Assembly: GCF_034479515.1 (NCBI RefSeq)
Contig: NZ_CP140152.1
Location: 248,001-312,000 of the forward strand
Direction of reading: 5' to 3'
Length of the DNA: 64,000 nucleotides
Origin: Duganella zoogloeoides
GTDB taxonomy: Bacteria; Pseudomonadota; Gammaproteobacteria; Burkholderiales; Burkholderiaceae_D
The notes under the pieces are model-generated. The model was not told the origin of the DNA and searched no databases. It saw nothing but the letters and a program-made list of their open reading frames with translations. This document shows positions 27,501-36,190 of this stretch, in pieces (the first letter of the stretch is position 1; each line of letters opens with the position of its first letter). Both the position numbers and the translations under genes were made by a program.

Positions 27501-27778
27501 TACGACGGCTCGGCATGGCCGTGCAGTTCCCAGTTGGCCGGCACCGGAATGGTCTGCCAGCGCGCGACGTCGAAGCCGGGCGCGGTGAACTGCGCATCGG
27601 CGCCAGCGTCCAGGCCGGGCAGGTATTTGAATGACCAGTTGCCGTTGAGCGACTGCGACCAGGCCGGATCTCTGGTCGGGACAATCTCAGCGGCGTTGGC
27701 CTGGCCGAACAGGCCCAGGATGAACAGCCAACATGCTGGCCACAGCGTCAACCACTTCGTGCTTGTCATTTGTTGCAT
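24548..27778 (-). CDS. glycoside hydrolase family 2 beta-galactosidase, exported
   Basis: The 1,076-residue protein starts with a signal peptide (ending GQANA|AEI), followed by the GH2 sugar-binding domain (LNGNWSFKY, RRTFTVPKNWQGRRTFLRFDG), the Ig-like domain, the TIM barrel and a C-terminal small-chain domain. The acid/base Glu is in IIWSIGNENPHND and the nucleophile Glu in ILTEYAHGLG. Between the middle sandwich and the last domain lies an Ala/Thr run of about 50 residues that interrupts the fold. It probably hydrolyses beta-galactosides in the periplasm or outside. The ATG at 27778 has AAGGA upstream; the frame is open to 27847. Confidence 0.9.
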   Translation of the reverse strand: MQQMTSTKWLTLWPACWLFILGLFGQANAAEIVPTRDPAWSQSLNGNWSFKYLPGLDAGADAQFTAPGFDVARWQTIPVPANWELHGHAEPSYGDNLKDGLGLYRRTFTVPKNWQGRRTFLRFDGVAFGYQVWVNGKLAGASSASAFNRHTFDVTDLLQDRNMVAVRVTTKPLGYEFDLNDDWSLSGIYRDVTLMSLPDVHMRDLTTTTSLQDGAARLTVDVQLNAPGAMVHAELFDAKGKRIAQQVLRGVATRITADHDRLSLGATLRITQPQLWTAETPTLYRLVLSVKQQGKTIQTVEQRVGLREVKVVGKQLLVNGKPVKLRGVNHHDLDPVTGRAVTEAQMRQDLALMKQANVNYVRTSHYPPHPRLLELCDELGFYVMDEVAIGHGEKNLDNPAYRDNILARARATVMRDKNHASVIIWSIGNENPHNDFELDAGRLVKQLDPTRPITLPKIGSYFAKNYEQIPPFVDLYSPHYPSNATLTGYASKLMRPTILTEYAHGLGLASDRIQDQWAILQANPVFAGGSIWHFHDQGLLRRSSTPADPGQSTQYAWRDAHQFYDTHGLDGADGLVYADRTPQVDFWQMRKVYAPVQFVERTARVAAGPQRVAVTLENRHDFRSLQGITLHWALQQNGVTRQQGQQALSAPARSSQATTIAVDIPAPAASLTDVLVVQLRAVDEHGLQINERSLRLLRAAPSQFDWTAAKAPAPAPVLADEAGVVSITTSQWVLSVQRATGALTIRDRAGRVLVDGLYPHGGRKFTMAEALGAAKSGAWPASILEQAEQPVIRAEQLGDRVRLSVQATYRLPKVAAAVADALRLPMAAHAATASATAAATATTTAATTAATATAAAAATAATTMATQKNALPDDLLPTGDAIAAISKEQGLSGGYTLEIDGKGAIAVSYAYRPLAPGAIVSEAGLSLVAPAGIGEFHWIGQGPYAGYPGKDQLNEFGVYHQNRADLRFQGNRRQTELAVLSDAAGAGFALALSAADVAVERHGARTLLSHNAVIGGLGNKGTQPETIVALDKVEEISGRFMLLPLAGAWPDTLQGWVGAPGAAGEVLQPFFHSYDQ
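25190..25300. repeat. degenerate GCAGTC/GCCGCC low-complexity tract inside the GH2 gene
   Basis: The plus strand alternates GCAGTCGCCGCC-type trinucleotides over about 110 nt and codes on the minus strand for ATASATAAATATTTAATTAA-type sequence. It looks like a slippage-expanded simple repeat within the coding region. Confidence 0.7.
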
Positions 27779-27884
27779 GCGATAGTTTCCTTGGAGAGAA
27801 AGGAAAAATATCACCTTCAGGCACGATGCGGATGACCAGGAAGTCAATTCTCAAGCCAGTGATTGCACCACGCGGGACCAGTCC

Positions 27885-28307
27885 TCACTCACAAACGACG
27901 CGCACTTCCTGATGATTGGCGCTGCGGTTATCAGTAACGGTAATCGCACACTGATCAATGGGGGCGGGCAGTCGATACACTTGCTCGATATCGCCACCCT
28001 GACCATAGGAGCAGACGAGCCATTTCTGCTCCTGCTCACGCAGCCCGGAAAACCGTGTCTGCGTCCTGCGGGCGTCGATGCGTCGCTCCCCGCCACGCAA
28101 TTCCGCCCGCGCCACATCGTTGACAGGCCCGATGACAATGCCCGCGCGATCAAGCAGCAAGCGACGCGATGCCAAACCGCGCCAGCCGGTCTGCACAGCT
28201 TGGACCCGAATCAGGTCACCACTAATTTCGGCGGGGCATTGTGGGACTTGAGCGACCGCATTGTGTAGCGCGAACGTTGCGATGGCCAGGGCCGCAAAGA
28301 TTTTCAT
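27885..28307 (-). CDS. STY0301-family small exported protein, candidate immunity protein
   Basis: The 140-residue protein has a signal peptide (MKIFAALAIATFALHNAVA) and a mature domain with Cys residues near both ends and in the middle (QCPAEI, WLVCSYGQ, DQCAITV, VVCE), suggesting periplasmic disulphides. From memory it matches the STY0301 family, which often accompanies BPSL0067-family genes. It follows the BPSL0067-type gene by 5 nt. A periplasmic protein paired with a peptidoglycan-amidase-like partner fits an immunity role. The ATG at 28307 is favoured by GGTGAG just upstream; a GTG at 28316 overlaps the previous stop. Confidence 0.65.
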   Translation of the reverse strand: MKIFAALAIATFALHNAVAQVPQCPAEISGDLIRVQAVQTGWRGLASRRLLLDRAGIVIGPVNDVARAELRGGERRIDARRTQTRFSGLREQEQKWLVCSYGQGGDIEQVYRLPAPIDQCAITVTDNRSANHQEVRVVCE

Positions 28308-28312
28308 GGAGC

Positions 28313-28723
28313 TCACCGAATGATGTAAAAGGCTTCAGCATTGTCGCTATCCGCGATCCCCTTGGCTTTTGCTTGATCCGGGCTGTAGCGTTTGATTGTG
28401 CGGGCCTTGATATTGCGGCTTTTCCATTGGTCCAGGACCACAATGTACGCCGGCTTGCCGTCCTGGTCTGCTGGCCCGGCAGACATGAATAGCGCAGCGT
28501 GATTACCGTGGGCATTCTTGTAGCGGGCGGTTGGCCCCGCAAATGTAGCGATCGCAGTCCCTGCCGGGATGTTGGCGGTGTCCAGCACACGTGCTCCCGG
28601 CTTCCACAAGCTCGTTGCCGGAGCATTGGCGAAATGCTGGACCAATCTCACACATTCCTCGTCTCCGACTGGTTTGGTGTTTTCCAGTGCGCCCAGGCTT
28701 CCCAGATATTTGTACCCCATCAT
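28313..28723 (-). CDS. BPSL0067-family NlpC/P60-like protein, candidate type VI amidase effector
   Basis: The 136-residue protein has no signal peptide. It shows a CHAP/NlpC-like catalytic layout: Cys24 in GDEECVRLVQHF, a hydrophobic strand with a PAGTAIATF turn, His75 in GNHAALFM and the DQW motif at 98-100. This is the pattern of small peptidoglycan amidases of the Tae2/BPSL0067 type, delivered by type VI secretion. The gene directly downstream encodes an exported partner. No type VI structural genes are in this window. Two adjacent ATG codons (28723, 28720) are possible starts. Confidence 0.68.
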   Translation of the reverse strand: MMGYKYLGSLGALENTKPVGDEECVRLVQHFANAPATSLWKPGARVLDTANIPAGTAIATFAGPTARYKNAHGNHAALFMSAGPADQDGKPAYIVVLDQWKSRNIKARTIKRYSPDQAKAKGIADSDNAEAFYIIR

Positions 28724-28828
28724 GGCTCCGGATAAGTTTACCGAGTGGCCATTTTTGTCGTACAGCTACCTAGATGATTTGAATTTACTCAGCAAATAGT
28801 GATTTTTGGAAATTGGTCTGTGAAGGCA

Positions 28829-29329
28829 TCAACTCGTCACACTCCAGTCGCCCGACTTGCCACCGTGCTTTTCCATCACCCGGATCTCGCCCATCACCAT
28901 GCCGCGGTCCACGGCCTTGCACATGTCGTACACGGTCAGCAGGCCGACCTGCACGGCGGTCAGCGCTTCCATTTCCACGCCGGTCTTGCCGAAGGTTTCC
29001 ACCTGCGCCTTGCAGTGCACGCTGGCGTTGGCTGCGTCGGTCTCGAAATCGACGGTCACGCGGGTCAGGGCCAGCGGATGGCACAGGGGGATCAGGTCGC
29101 TGGTGCGCTTGGCGGCCATGATGGCGGCGATGCGGGCGATGCCCAGTACGTCGCCTTTTTTTGCCGTGCCGCCCATGATGATGGCCAGCGTTTCCGGCTT
29201 CATGCGGATCGTGCCGGAAGCGATGGCTATGCGGTGGGTCTGCGCCTTGGCGCCGACGTCGACCATGTGGGCCTGGCCGGTGGCGTCGAAGTGGGTCAGG
29301 TGGTCGGCTGGGGGGAGGATATCGGTCAT
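28829..29329 (-). CDS. moaC: cyclic pyranopterin monophosphate synthase
   Basis: MoaC converts the MoaA product into cyclic pyranopterin monophosphate in molybdenum cofactor synthesis. The 166-residue protein is canonical: [46 protein letters not shown] core with the conserved Lys, His and Pro, [29 protein letters not shown] with the catalytic Asp, and KHGGKSGDW at the end. It is isolated from other moa genes and divergent from the M48 peptidase gene. Confidence 0.97.
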   Translation of the reverse strand: MTDILPPADHLTHFDATGQAHMVDVGAKAQTHRIAIASGTIRMKPETLAIIMGGTAKKGDVLGIARIAAIMAAKRTSDLIPLCHPLALTRVTVDFETDAANASVHCKAQVETFGKTGVEMEALTAVQVGLLTVYDMCKAVDRGMVMGEIRVMEKHGGKSGDWSVTS

Positions 29330-29419
29330 GGGCGTGGTGCGGATGGTGGCAAGGGTCAATAAATTGAGCGAGGGACGGGCGCCGTGCGCTGTCGTCCTAG
29401 TTGCGGGTATCATAGCACC

Positions 29420-31216
29420 GTGAATTCAAAACACCGCCCCCCTACCAGTGAGTCCCGCCGCCCCCTGCGTCTGCGCATGGTGGCTGCGGCTTTGTTGATC
29501 GCGATGCCGATGGCGATGGCGCAAAACGCGCTTGCGCCTGCGAAAATTCCCAATTTGCCAGCGCTTGGCGACGCCGAACGCCAGGACTTGTCGCCCATTA
29601 CGGAGCGCAAGATTGGCGAGGAAATCATGCGCGATATCCGCCGCGACCGCGATTTCCTCGACGATGGCCCCATCCTCGAATACCTGAACAACTTCGGCAA
29701 TGCGCTGGTGGCGGCGCGTCCCGGCGCGCGCGGCGAGGCCAATTACGATTACTACTTTTTTGCGGTGCGCGATCCCCAGCTGAACGCGTTCGCGCTGCCC
29801 GGCGGTTTCATTGCCGTGCACTCGGGCTTGCTGCTGGCGGCGCAGAGCGAGTCGGAACTGGCGTCCGTGCTCGGCCACGAGATCGGCCACGTGGCACAGC
29901 GCCACATCGCCCGGTCGATCGGCCAGCAAAAGCAGGATGCACTGATACCGCTGGCGGCGATGATCCTGGCGGCGCTCGCGTCGCGCGCCGGTGGCGACGC
30001 GGCCATCGGCGTGTTCATGGGTGGGCAGGGACTGGCCATCCAGCGCCAGCTCAATTTCGGCCGCGAAGCCGAGCGCGAGGCCGACCGCATCGGCTTCCAG
30101 ATCATGGGCGAGGCCGGTTACGACACTACCGGCATGGTGGCCTTTTTCCAGCGCATGCAGTCGGCCACCCGCAATTACAGCGACCTGGTGCCGGCCTACC
30201 TGCAAACCCACCCGCTCACCACCGAGCGCATTGCCGACATCCAGGCCCGCATCCGCGACCAGCCCTATAAACAGCGCGCCGACAGCCTCGACTTTTACCT
30301 GGTGCGTTCGCGCGCGCGCGTGTTACAGGCGCAGGGCGCGCAGGCGATGGCCGAGGCAAAACAATTCTTCGAAGAGCAGATGAAGCAGGAAAACCGCCTG
30401 CAACTGACGGCCGGCCAGTACGGCATGGCGTTCTGGTCGCTCAAGAATGGCGAGCCGGCCAATGCCCAGGCATGGCTGGACAAGGCGCGCGGCACCTTCA
30501 ACAAGGCGCCGCCGCCCGGCACGTTCAGCGCCGCGCCCAAGCCGGCGTCGGACGCGATTTTCGTCACCACCTCGATCGAGATCAAGCTGGGCAAATCAGA
30601 CGATCACGAATCGATCGCCAAGGGCCTGGAAGAAGCGAAAGCGGCGCAGCTGAAATTCCCGCTATCGCGCACCGTCTCCCACCTGTATGCCGAGGCCATG
30701 ATCGCCGCCGGCAAGTACGACGAGGCGGCCGCCTACCTGCGCGACCAGGCCCAGCTCTATCGCGAAGAGCCGGAAGTGTTCGATTACCTGGCGCAGGTGT
30801 ACTCCAAGCAGGGCAAAATCGCCCTGCAGCACATCGCGCTGGCCGAATCGTACATGCTGCAAGGCGGCACCCTGTCGGCGCTGGAACAGCTCGGTTTTGC
30901 GCGCAAGGCCTCCGATGCGTCGTTCTACGACCAGGCGCTGATCGATGCGCGCGAGCGCGACTGGCAGGCGCGCCAGCGCGAGGCGATGGGAGACAAGGCC
31001 AAGAAAGACCTGGCGTTGCAGCCGGCCTTCAAGGCCGAGCTGCGCGGCGGCAGCAGTGCCAGTGGCAGCAATGGCACTGGTAGCACCAGTAGCGCCAGCG
31101 GCTTGGGCAATAGCGCCGACAGGGAGTGGACCGACCCGTCCGGCCGCTTGCGCCAGAGTACCGATCCGTTCGAGCGGCTGCGGCAAAAATCCGATTTCGA
31201 TAGCCTGACGCGATAG
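29420..31216 (+). CDS. bepA: M48-family periplasmic metalloprotease with TPR domain (BepA/YfgC-like)
   Basis: BepA-type proteases help assemble LptD and BAM substrates and degrade stalled outer-membrane proteins. The 598-residue protein has a signal sequence ([17 protein letters not shown]), the zinc motif HEIGH at residues 153-157 with a third ligand Glu in [11 protein letters not shown], and C-terminal TPR-like helices. The last 60 residues are Ser/Gly-rich. The GTG at 29420 is chosen because TATCAT lies 6 nt upstream and no Shine-Dalgarno is present, suggesting a leaderless message. An ATG at 29477 is the alternative and would shorten the signal peptide's basic N-region. Confidence 0.88.
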   Translation: MNSKHRPPTSESRRPLRLRMVAAALLIAMPMAMAQNALAPAKIPNLPALGDAERQDLSPITERKIGEEIMRDIRRDRDFLDDGPILEYLNNFGNALVAARPGARGEANYDYYFFAVRDPQLNAFALPGGFIAVHSGLLLAAQSESELASVLGHEIGHVAQRHIARSIGQQKQDALIPLAAMILAALASRAGGDAAIGVFMGGQGLAIQRQLNFGREAEREADRIGFQIMGEAGYDTTGMVAFFQRMQSATRNYSDLVPAYLQTHPLTTERIADIQARIRDQPYKQRADSLDFYLVRSRARVLQAQGAQAMAEAKQFFEEQMKQENRLQLTAGQYGMAFWSLKNGEPANAQAWLDKARGTFNKAPPPGTFSAAPKPASDAIFVTTSIEIKLGKSDDHESIAKGLEEAKAAQLKFPLSRTVSHLYAEAMIAAGKYDEAAAYLRDQAQLYREEPEVFDYLAQVYSKQGKIALQHIALAESYMLQGGTLSALEQLGFARKASDASFYDQALIDARERDWQARQREAMGDKAKKDLALQPAFKAELRGGSSASGSNGTGSTSSASGLGNSADREWTDPSGRLRQSTDPFERLRQKSDFDSLTR

Positions 31217-31404
31217 CCGCCGGGCTGCCGGCAGCGCGCCCAGGCTGCGCTGGCGGCGTTGCCAGTACGCCTGGCCAGCGCATCGTTGCAGGCTACCCGC
31301 CCCATTAGGCGCGAGCAGCTGACAGCGGGGTCTGCGCGGAAGGCTCCACACCGGCCCAACCGGACCGAGCCCTCGTATCTGCCATCTGCTCGCCGTATCC
31401 GCAG
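31217..31404. other. intergenic region without recognised features
   Basis: This 188-nt GC-rich gap lies between convergent genes (the M48 protease and the DUF protein). I see short GC-rich stems but no T-run, promoter or coding potential that I would defend. Confidence 0.4.
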
Positions 31405-31998
31405 CTAACCTTGAGCGCGCGGTATGCTGACAAAGCCGAAGCGCCGGGCTAACTGGTCTGCAGCGACGCGTTCGATCGCCATGTGGCGCTCGCCATCGGC
31501 CAGGGTCAAGGGGGCGGAAGGATCGTCCAGCCACGCCAGCAAGGCCTCGTCGCCGACCGGTGCGCCATGCAAATGCAGGCGCGGCAGTACCTGGGCGAAA
31601 TCGCGGTCGTCCAGCTGCGCCACCACCCTATTCCCCGCCAGTATCAGGGCGCCCGCATCGGTGAGCGCCACCGTCTCGATGGCAGGCATGGCCGCGCCCG
31701 TATGCAGCAGCCAGCCGTCGGCCGGATCGGTGCGCACGATGAATGGCGTTGCTGCCAGTTGCACGTACACGCGCTGCGGGCCGTTCTGGAAATACCAGCA
31801 GCCGCGCTCGTCGGCGGCATAGTTGCGGTTGATAAAACCTACCAGCGCGGCATTGGTGAGCTTGTCGCCGGGCAGGTCCAAGTGCTGGGCGCGTTCGTCG
31901 CGCATGCGCCAGTGGCCGCGCGCGTCGAGCGCCAGCCAGCCGTAGCAGTTGGGAACGTCGGGCCACTTGGCCAGCGCCTGCTTGACGATGTCATCCAT
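31405..31998 (-). CDS. conserved protein of unknown function
   Basis: The 197-residue soluble protein starts MDDIVKQALAKWPDVPNCYG and has strongly patterned segments (LALDARGHWRMRDE, FINRNYAADERGCWYFQNGP, RVYVQLAATPFIVRT) that I recognise as a widespread beta-proteobacterial family of unknown function, DUF number not asserted. It has no signal peptide or membrane segment. Its ATG overlaps the end of the alpha/beta-hydrolase gene by 8 nt, so they are co-transcribed. The Trp/Arg-rich N-terminal part suggests ligand binding, but no catalytic motif stands out. Confidence 0.75.
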   Translation of the reverse strand: MDDIVKQALAKWPDVPNCYGWLALDARGHWRMRDERAQHLDLPGDKLTNAALVGFINRNYAADERGCWYFQNGPQRVYVQLAATPFIVRTDPADGWLLHTGAAMPAIETVALTDAGALILAGNRVVAQLDDRDFAQVLPRLHLHGAPVGDEALLAWLDDPSAPLTLADGERHMAIERVAADQLARRFGFVSIPRAQG

Positions 31999-32956
31999 AT
32001 TGTAAGTTTCCAGTGTCGTTGGCGCCATCGAGGAAGTGCAGCAGGCGCCGGGGCAGCCAGTCCAGCTTGCCGGGCAGGCTGCCCACGGCAAAGCCCACAT
32101 GGCCGCCGTGATCAGGATACTCGAGCACCACGTTCGACGCCGCACGTTGCGGCAGGTGGCGCCCCGGCAGGAACGGATCGTTTTTGGCGTTGAGCACCAG
32201 GGTGGGCACGGTGATGTCGGTCAGGACGTGCTTGGCGCTGGCGCGGTCCCAGTAGTCGTTGGTATCGCGGTAGCCGTGCAGCGGGGCGGTGACGACGTTG
32301 TCGAACGCATACAGGTCGCGTGCCGCGTGCAGCGCATCGAGGTCGAACAGGCCGGGGAAGTTTTCGAGCTTGGCGATGCACTTGGGCTTGAGCGTTTGCA
32401 GGAACATGCGCGTGTACACCATGTTGAAACCGCGCGACAGCGAAGCGCCGCCCTGCGCCAGGTCCAGCGGCGCCGACACCGCGCAGGCGGCATCGACGAA
32501 ATCGGCCTGGTGCTGCGATTCGCCGAGCCAGCGCAACAGGGCGTTGCCGCCCAGCGAGACCCCGACCGCGTAAAACTTGCCGGTGTGGCGGGCGTGCAGC
32601 CTGCGCACGATCCAGTCCACCTCGGCGGCGTCGCCCGAGTGATAAAAACGCGGGGCGCGGTTGGCTTCGCCCGAACAGCCGCGAAAATGCGGCACGGCGC
32701 CCGACCAGCCGCGCGCGGCCACGGCGGCCATCAGCGAACGGGCATAGTGGCTGTCGGACGAGCCTTCCAGGCCATGGAACAGCACCACCAGCGGTTGCCC
32801 CGGCTGGCCATCGACGAAATCGACATCGACGAAATCGCCGTCCGGTGCATCCCAGCGTTCGCGCCGGTAGCGCACCGCCGGCTTGGCGATGCACTTGGCG
32901 GGGTAGATGGTTTGCAGGTGGCCGCTGGGCAGCCAGAACGGCGCAGGGTATTTCAC
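31991..32956 (-). CDS. alpha/beta-hydrolase of the YheT family
   Basis: The 321-residue protein is an esterase-like hydrolase. It has the family's N-terminal PFWLPSGHLQTIYPA, the oxyanion region VLFHGLEGSSDSHYAR, the nucleophile elbow GVSLGGNALLRWLG, an Asp in LNAKNDPFLPG and the His in YPDHGGHVGF. The start is GTG at 32956, 1 nt past the SnoaL-type gene stop. It forms an operon with the SnoaL-like gene upstream and the DUF gene downstream. Its natural substrate is unknown. Confidence 0.9.
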   Translation of the reverse strand: MKYPAPFWLPSGHLQTIYPAKCIAKPAVRYRRERWDAPDGDFVDVDFVDGQPGQPLVVLFHGLEGSSDSHYARSLMAAVAARGWSGAVPHFRGCSGEANRAPRFYHSGDAAEVDWIVRRLHARHTGKFYAVGVSLGGNALLRWLGESQHQADFVDAACAVSAPLDLAQGGASLSRGFNMVYTRMFLQTLKPKCIAKLENFPGLFDLDALHAARDLYAFDNVVTAPLHGYRDTNDYWDRASAKHVLTDITVPTLVLNAKNDPFLPGRHLPQRAASNVVLEYPDHGGHVGFAVGSLPGKLDWLPRRLLHFLDGANDTGNLQYG

Positions 32957-32957
32957 A

Positions 32958-33386
32958 TCAGTGCAGGATTTGCGCCTGCGGATCGACCGGCGCCGCGCCG
33001 GGCGCGATCGAGACGTGGTGCAGCACGATGCGCCAGCCGCGCGGGGTTTTGCTGTAGACGTTGGTGGCCAGCAGGTGGGCCGGCTCGCCGCTGGCGGCGG
33101 TGGTGCCTTCGACCACCGTATGCACCGAGCTCATCAAGGTATGGGTTTCGTGCAGCTGCGACGGCAAAATGTGCAGGCCGCCCTGGGCCAGGATCGCTTC
33201 CCACGAAGTGCGGATGGCGGCGTGGCCGATCAGGCGCTGGCCGCCCGGGTGGATACAGACGATCTCGTCGTCATCGGCCCACAGGGCCATCAGCGCATCG
33301 ACGTCGGCCCGGTTGAGGGCGTCGTAGAACGCGGTCTCGGTTTCGGCAGCGCTGCCGTTGAGCTGTTTGACACGTTTGGTTGGCAT
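32958..33386 (-). CDS. NTF2/SnoaL-like protein (DUF4440-type)
   Basis: The 142-residue protein has the cone-shaped NTF2-like fold pattern: AAETETAFYDALNRADVDALMALWADD, VCIHPGGQRLIGHAAIRTSW, and a final beta region GWRIVLHHVSIAPG. Members bind small hydrophobic molecules, and some are enzymes. The start MPTKRVKQLN was chosen as the first ATG before the conserved fold. It is followed by the YheT-type hydrolase with a 1-nt gap. Confidence 0.8.
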   Translation of the reverse strand: MPTKRVKQLNGSAAETETAFYDALNRADVDALMALWADDDEIVCIHPGGQRLIGHAAIRTSWEAILAQGGLHILPSQLHETHTLMSSVHTVVEGTTAASGEPAHLLATNVYSKTPRGWRIVLHHVSIAPGAAPVDPQAQILH

Positions 33387-33403
33387 GCGGCTGCGTCCGG
33401 GGC

Positions 33404-33607
33404 TTAGTGGTGACCGACGACGGTGCCGGGCTTGAGGCGGTAGGCAGTGCCGCAGTACGGGCACTTGGCGGTGCCGTGGTGGTCGAATTCAAGGAACACG
33501 CGCGGGTGCGACGACCACAGCGGCATAGCCGGGTTGGGGCAGTGCGCCGGCAAGTCCTTGCCGTCGAGTTCAACTGCGGCGGCTGCGTTGGTGGTGTTGG
33601 CGGTCAT
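33404..33607 (-). CDS. zinc-finger (CHCC-type) small protein
   Basis: The 67-residue protein has a CHCC zinc-binding layout: HCPNPAMPLWSSHPRVFL supplying Cys and His, then KCPYCGTAYRL supplying two Cys. It resembles the bacterial relatives of the mitochondrial complex I subunit NDUFS6. It lies upstream of the SnoaL-like gene by 17 nt. A TAAAAT -10-like box lies about 35 nt before the start on the minus strand. Confidence 0.85.
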   Translation of the reverse strand: MTANTTNAAAAVELDGKDLPAHCPNPAMPLWSSHPRVFLEFDHHGTAKCPYCGTAYRLKPGTVVGHH

Positions 33608-33678
33608 GTTATGCGGGCTCCGAAGGCTAGGGAAAACCACGATTTTAACGGATTCGCGCATTGAGCAAAAATCATCGG

Positions 33679-33684
33679 TAAAAT
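33679..33684 (+). promoter_or_regulatory. -10 box for azlCD
   Basis: GGTAAAATAGCGCC contains the -10 hexamer TAAAAT and a GCG discriminator, 58 nt before the azlC ATG. The neighbouring gene (33607, minus) has its own TAAAAT box on the other strand. Confidence 0.45.
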
Positions 33685-33741
33685 AGCGCCTCTTCATTCG
33701 CGGCGCGCCCTGCCATGTGGCAGGAATGCCACACCTCCCTC

Positions 33742-34476
33742 ATGACCAACCCTGCCTTGAACACCCTGGACCGGCACCACCCGCAAGCCTGGCGCGAAGC
33801 CGTGCGCGCCGGCATGCCCACGCTGTTCGGCATCGCTGCCTGGGGCCTGGTGGTGGGCGTGGCCATGGTCAAATCGGGCCTGTCGGTGCCGCAGGCGCTG
33901 GCCATGACCTTGCTGGTGTTTGCCGGCTCGGCGCAACTGGCGGCGCTGCCGCTGATCGCCACCGGCGCGCCAATCTCGGTGATTTTTCTGACAGCCGTGG
34001 TGGTCAACCTGCGGTTCGTGATCTTTGCCGCCTTGCTGGCGCCGCACTTTGCCCACCTGCCATGGCGCCAGCGCCTGATGCTCGGCTATGTGTCGGGCGA
34101 CCTGGCCGTCGCCTTGTTCCTGCAAAAATACCCGGACGCCGCGCCGCAGGCGGGCAAGCTGTCCTATCTAAAAGGCCTGATCTATCCGAACTGGTCGGCA
34201 TGGCAGGTCGGTTCCATCATCGGCATCTTCGTCGGCAGCACCGTGCCGCCCGAGTGGGGCCTCGGTTTTGCCGGCACCCTGGCCATCGTGTGCGTGATGA
34301 TCCCGCTGGTGGCGGGCGTGCCGGCGCTGTGCGGCGTGCTGGTCGCCGGCGCGGTGGCGGTGGCCGGGTTCGGGTTGCCGTACAAGCTAGGTTTGCTGGT
34401 GGCAGTGGTGGTGGGCATGCTGGCCGCCATGCTTGTGGAAAGTTGTGTGACGCAGCTGCGGGGCCGCCATGTCTGA
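33742..34476 (+). CDS. azlC: AzlC-family branched-chain amino acid export subunit
   Basis: The 244-residue inner-membrane protein has seven or so hydrophobic segments and the family's VFAGSAQLAALPLIATGAPI and NLRFVIFAALLAP motifs. AzlC and AzlD together export branched-chain amino acids such as valine and leucine, as known for BrnFE. The start MTNPALNTLD is preferred; the frame is open to 33715. Its end overlaps azlD by 8 nt. Confidence 0.9.
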   Translation: MTNPALNTLDRHHPQAWREAVRAGMPTLFGIAAWGLVVGVAMVKSGLSVPQALAMTLLVFAGSAQLAALPLIATGAPISVIFLTAVVVNLRFVIFAALLAPHFAHLPWRQRLMLGYVSGDLAVALFLQKYPDAAPQAGKLSYLKGLIYPNWSAWQVGSIIGIFVGSTVPPEWGLGFAGTLAIVCVMIPLVAGVPALCGVLVAGAVAVAGFGLPYKLGLLVAVVVGMLAAMLVESCVTQLRGRHV

Positions 34477-34798
34477 CCTGGAGATCTGGATCGTGATCGG
34501 CGCGCTGGTGCTGGCCACCGCCACCGCGCGCAGTTCCTTGTGGCTGATCGGCCACCATATCAACATCCCGAAACGGGTGCAGGACCTCTTGCGGTACGCG
34601 CCCGCCTGCGCGCTGGCGGCGATTATCGGCCCGGACCTGGTCTTGTCGCCCGCCGGACAGGTTGTGTTGGACTTGAGCAATATCAAATTATTGTCAGGAA
34701 TCGCGGCAACGCTCTATTATTTGCTGCGTCGCAATATGCTGGAAACCATCATATTCGGTATGGCTTGCTTCACGGCACTACGTGTTTGGATAGGCTGA
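34469..34798 (+). CDS. azlD: AzlD-family transport subunit
   Basis: The 109-residue protein has three to four membrane segments (IWIVIGALVLATATARSSLW, YAPACALAAIIGPDLVL, LLSGIAATLYYLL) typical of AzlD, the small partner in branched-chain amino acid export. The ATG lies inside the azlC end, so translation is coupled. Confidence 0.88.
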   Translation: MSDLEIWIVIGALVLATATARSSLWLIGHHINIPKRVQDLLRYAPACALAAIIGPDLVLSPAGQVVLDLSNIKLLSGIAATLYYLLRRNMLETIIFGMACFTALRVWIG

Positions 34799-34840
34799 TT
34801 CGTGTATTTCAATAACAATTAAATCACGCTGGCCTTGCGG

Positions 34841-34846
34841 TAGAAT
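34841..34846 (+). promoter_or_regulatory. -10 box for pgk
   Basis: CGGTAGAATAGCGCC contains TAGAAT and the same GCG discriminator as azlC, 33 nt before the pgk start. This predicts a short leader of about 26 nt. Confidence 0.5.
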
Positions 34847-34879
34847 AGCGCCTTCTTATCACTCAACCAATGGGTCGCC

Positions 34880-36097
34880 ATGTCCGCTGTCTTGAACTTC
34901 ATCCGTCTGCAAGATCTTATCGACCAAAATGCCCTGCAGGGCAAGCGTGTGTTCATCCGCGCCGACTTGAACGTGCCGCAGGATGATGCGGGCAATATCA
35001 CCGAAGATACGCGTATCCGCGCTTCCGTACCAGCCATTCGCGCTGCCGCTGCCGCTGGCGCCAAGGTCATGGTCACGTCCCACCTCGGCCGTCCGACCGA
35101 AGGCGAGTTCAAGCCTGAAGACAGCCTGGCGCCGGTTGCCGCGCGCCTGTCCGAATTGCTGGGCCAGCCAGTCGAACTGAAGCAGAACTGGGTGGACGGC
35201 GCCGGCCTGGAAGGCCTGCAAGCGGGCCAGGTAGTGCTGCTGGAAAACGTTCGCGTGAACAAGGGCGAAAAGAAAAACGCCGATGAACTGGCCCAAAAAA
35301 TGGCCAGCCTGTGCGACATCTACGTGAACGACGCGTTCGGCACTGCCCACCGCGCCGAAGCGTCCACCCATGGCATCGCCAAGTTCGCGCCGGTGGCTGC
35401 CGCCGGCCCGTTGCTGGCTGCCGAACTCGACGCACTGGGCAAGGCGCTGGGCGCCCCGGCCCGTCCGCTGCTGGCGATTGTCGCCGGTTCGAAAGTATCG
35501 TCCAAGCTGTCGATCCTGAAAGCCCTGGCCGACAAGGTGGACAACCTGATCGTGGGCGGCGGTATCGCCAACACCTTCATGAAGGCTACTGGCCTCAACA
35601 TCGGCAAGTCGCTGGTGGAAAACGAGCTGGTGGAAGAAGCCAAGGCCATCATCGAGATCATGGCCAAGCGCGGCGCCACCGTGCCGATTCCGGTGGACGT
35701 GGTCTGCGCCAAGGAATTCTCGCCAACGGCAGCGGCCACCGTCAAGGACGTTGCCAACGTTGCCGACGACGACATGATCCTCGACATCGGCCCGAAAACC
35801 TCGGCGCTGCTGGCCGAGCAAATCGCCGCCGCCGGCACCATCGTCTGGAACGGCCCGGTGGGCGTGTTCGAGTTCGACCAGTTTGGCGAAGGCACCAAGA
35901 CGCTGGCGCTGGCCATCGCTGCCTCGAAAGCGTTTTCGATCGCTGGCGGTGGCGACACCCTGGCTGCAATCGCGAAATACGACATCACCGACAAGATCGG
36001 TTACATCTCCACCGGTGGTGGCGCGTTCCTGGAATTCCTGGAAGGGAAGACCCTGCCTGCGGTGGAAATCCTGACCCAGCGCGCTGCAGCGCAATAA
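34880..36097 (+). CDS. pgk: phosphoglycerate kinase
   Basis: Pgk makes ATP from 1,3-bisphosphoglycerate in lower glycolysis. The 405-residue protein has [14 protein letters not shown] near the start, TSHLGRP, the hinge and the C-terminal nucleotide domain ([31 protein letters not shown] and GGGDTLAAI). Length is slightly above normal because of the N-terminal [16 protein letters not shown]. It is the first gene of a pgk-pyk-fba cluster. Confidence 0.98.
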   Translation: MSAVLNFIRLQDLIDQNALQGKRVFIRADLNVPQDDAGNITEDTRIRASVPAIRAAAAAGAKVMVTSHLGRPTEGEFKPEDSLAPVAARLSELLGQPVELKQNWVDGAGLEGLQAGQVVLLENVRVNKGEKKNADELAQKMASLCDIYVNDAFGTAHRAEASTHGIAKFAPVAAAGPLLAAELDALGKALGAPARPLLAIVAGSKVSSKLSILKALADKVDNLIVGGGIANTFMKATGLNIGKSLVENELVEEAKAIIEIMAKRGATVPIPVDVVCAKEFSPTAAATVKDVANVADDDMILDIGPKTSALLAEQIAAAGTIVWNGPVGVFEFDQFGEGTKTLALAIAASKAFSIAGGGDTLAAIAKYDITDKIGYISTGGGAFLEFLEGKTLPAVEILTQRAAAQ

Positions 36098-36190
36098 TGT
36101 TTTTGGTTCAAGATTAGTAAATAGCACGGTCGTGCGGTGTAGTGAATTGCCAGTAAAATTGCTGTAATGCCCGTCCAAGTCAACTGTTTT

